From contig CAMAFU010000124.1 in the NCBI GenBank assembly GCA_945833725.1, positions 1 to 5,948 on the forward strand: a stretch of 5,948 nt of DNA, given 5' to 3'. Within the stretch, counting starts at the first letter, position 1. Each line of letters begins with the position of its first letter. The notes below the pieces were generated by a model. That model saw only the letters and a list, made by a program, of their open reading frames with translations, had not been told where the DNA came from and did not search any database. The DNA comes from an uncultured Treponema sp. (GTDB lineage: Bacteria > Spirochaetota > Spirochaetia > Treponematales > Treponemataceae). The translations under genes were made by a program, and so were the position numbers. This document shows positions 5,533-5,948 of this stretch, in pieces.

Positions 5533-5948
5533 TTGGTTAAACTGAAAGTTTTTTTTGCATTTTTTATATTGCTCTTCTCGCTTGATGTTTTTTCAAATTC
5601 TATTGCCGTTGATTATTATGGCGTTGTTGCAGAAGCTTCCAATAAAAATATGCTGAAAATGGCTCAGGATGTTTTTTATACTCAGCTTAAAGCCATTGAC
5701 AGTCTTTCTGTTTTTGATAAAAGGCCGGAAATATCTTCCGTGCTGGATTCTGATCCGCAGATACAGAACTTTTCAGGAACGGCCGACATAGCTTTTTATG
5801 TTAAAATTACTGAAAATTCGGATCTTTCTGACCGGTGGGAATGTGAGTTTATTGCAAGAAAAATTTCAAGCGGGGATGTTTATTCAAAAACAAGAACATA
5901 CGATACTTATTACAAAATTTTAATGGCTTCCAGAGGTGTAATCGAAGA
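5533..5948 (+). CDS. Putative secreted protein of unknown function, 3' end outside the window
   Basis: An open frame runs from just after smpB to the window end without a stop. I place the start at TTG 5533, giving at least 138 residues. The N-terminus (MVKLKVFFAFFILLFSLDVF when the TTG is read as Met) is a signal peptide: a short basic part, a hydrophobic core and plausible signal peptidase I sites after VFS (21) or SIA (25). There is no lipobox cysteine. The mature part is soluble-looking and mixed in charge, with VDYYGVVAEASNKNML, DVFYTQLKAI and later AFYVKITE and WECEFIARKISSGDVYSKTRTY, alternating strand-like patterns typical of periplasmic proteins. I do not recognise a family. Codon use resembles the neighbours and the frame is continuous, so coding is well supported. 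It probably shares the smpB transcript, and LepB encoded next door would be its natural processing enzyme. Another start (CTG 5542) is less likely. Confidence 0.75.
   Translation, partial: MVKLKVFFAFFILLFSLDVFSNSIAVDYYGVVAEASNKNMLKMAQDVFYTQLKAIDSLSVFDKRPEISSVLDSDPQIQNFSGTADIAFYVKITENSDLSDRWECEFIARKISSGDVYSKTRTYDTYYKILMASRGVIE

Noticed and set aside
5517..5540. Seven-codon ORF (MENLAFG) between smpB and the next gene, as a leader peptide.
   Set aside because: It has no ribosome-binding site and overlaps the better-supported TTG start region; it is probably chance.
5503..5948. SmpB fused to the downstream frame by stop-codon readthrough.
   Set aside because: SmpB has normal family length up to its TAG, and the downstream frame has its own signal peptide and ribosome-binding site; the shared frame is probably coincidence.
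5503..5948. ssrA (tmRNA) next to smpB.
   Set aside because: The sequence after smpB is an open coding frame and I see no tRNA-like acceptor ends.

Overview
The window is AT-rich bacterial chromosome (by eye clearly below 45% GC) with tightly packed housekeeping genes, poly-A/T tracts and weak or absent Shine-Dalgarno sequences. The smpB, lepB and hemW cluster, the codon usage and the divergence of several conserved motifs suggest a spirochaete, most likely Treponema. That placement rests on memory of gene order and family flavour, not on any search.

Left part (179-1241, + strand): an FtsB/DivIC-like septum-formation protein with an unusual second membrane segment overlaps by 20 nt a short Sua5/YrdC-type threonylcarbamoyl-AMP synthase (tsaC), which makes the precursor of tRNA t6A37. 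Middle (1353-3097, + strand): a two-component system, an OmpR/PhoB-type response regulator and a sensor kinase overlapping by 1 nt (TAATG). It has its own sigma70-like promoter at 1261-1288. The kinase has two membrane helices joined by a very short loop and no extracytoplasmic sensor domain.

Right-middle (4969-3060, - strand): lepB (type I signal peptidase) and hemW (radical-SAM haem chaperone) form an operon with an ATGA overlap. The 3' end of hemW runs 38 nt into the 3' end of the kinase gene on the opposite strand. LepB has arginine where the family's catalytic lysine normally sits. HemW keeps its cluster-binding and haem-binding motifs but has lost several other conserved residues.

Right edge (5038-5948, + strand): smpB, the tmRNA-binding trans-translation protein, is divergent from lepB across 68 nt. 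It has a strong promoter whose predicted start site falls on its own ATG, so the mRNA may be leaderless. After smpB comes an unrecognised secreted protein with a TTG start, cut off by the window end.

I see no mobile element, CRISPR array, tRNA, rRNA or obvious novel multi-gene system. The points most worth checking are the LepB Lys-to-Arg change, the compact lepB/smpB divergent promoter region, the two-helix FtsB-like protein and the antisense kinase/hemW overlap.
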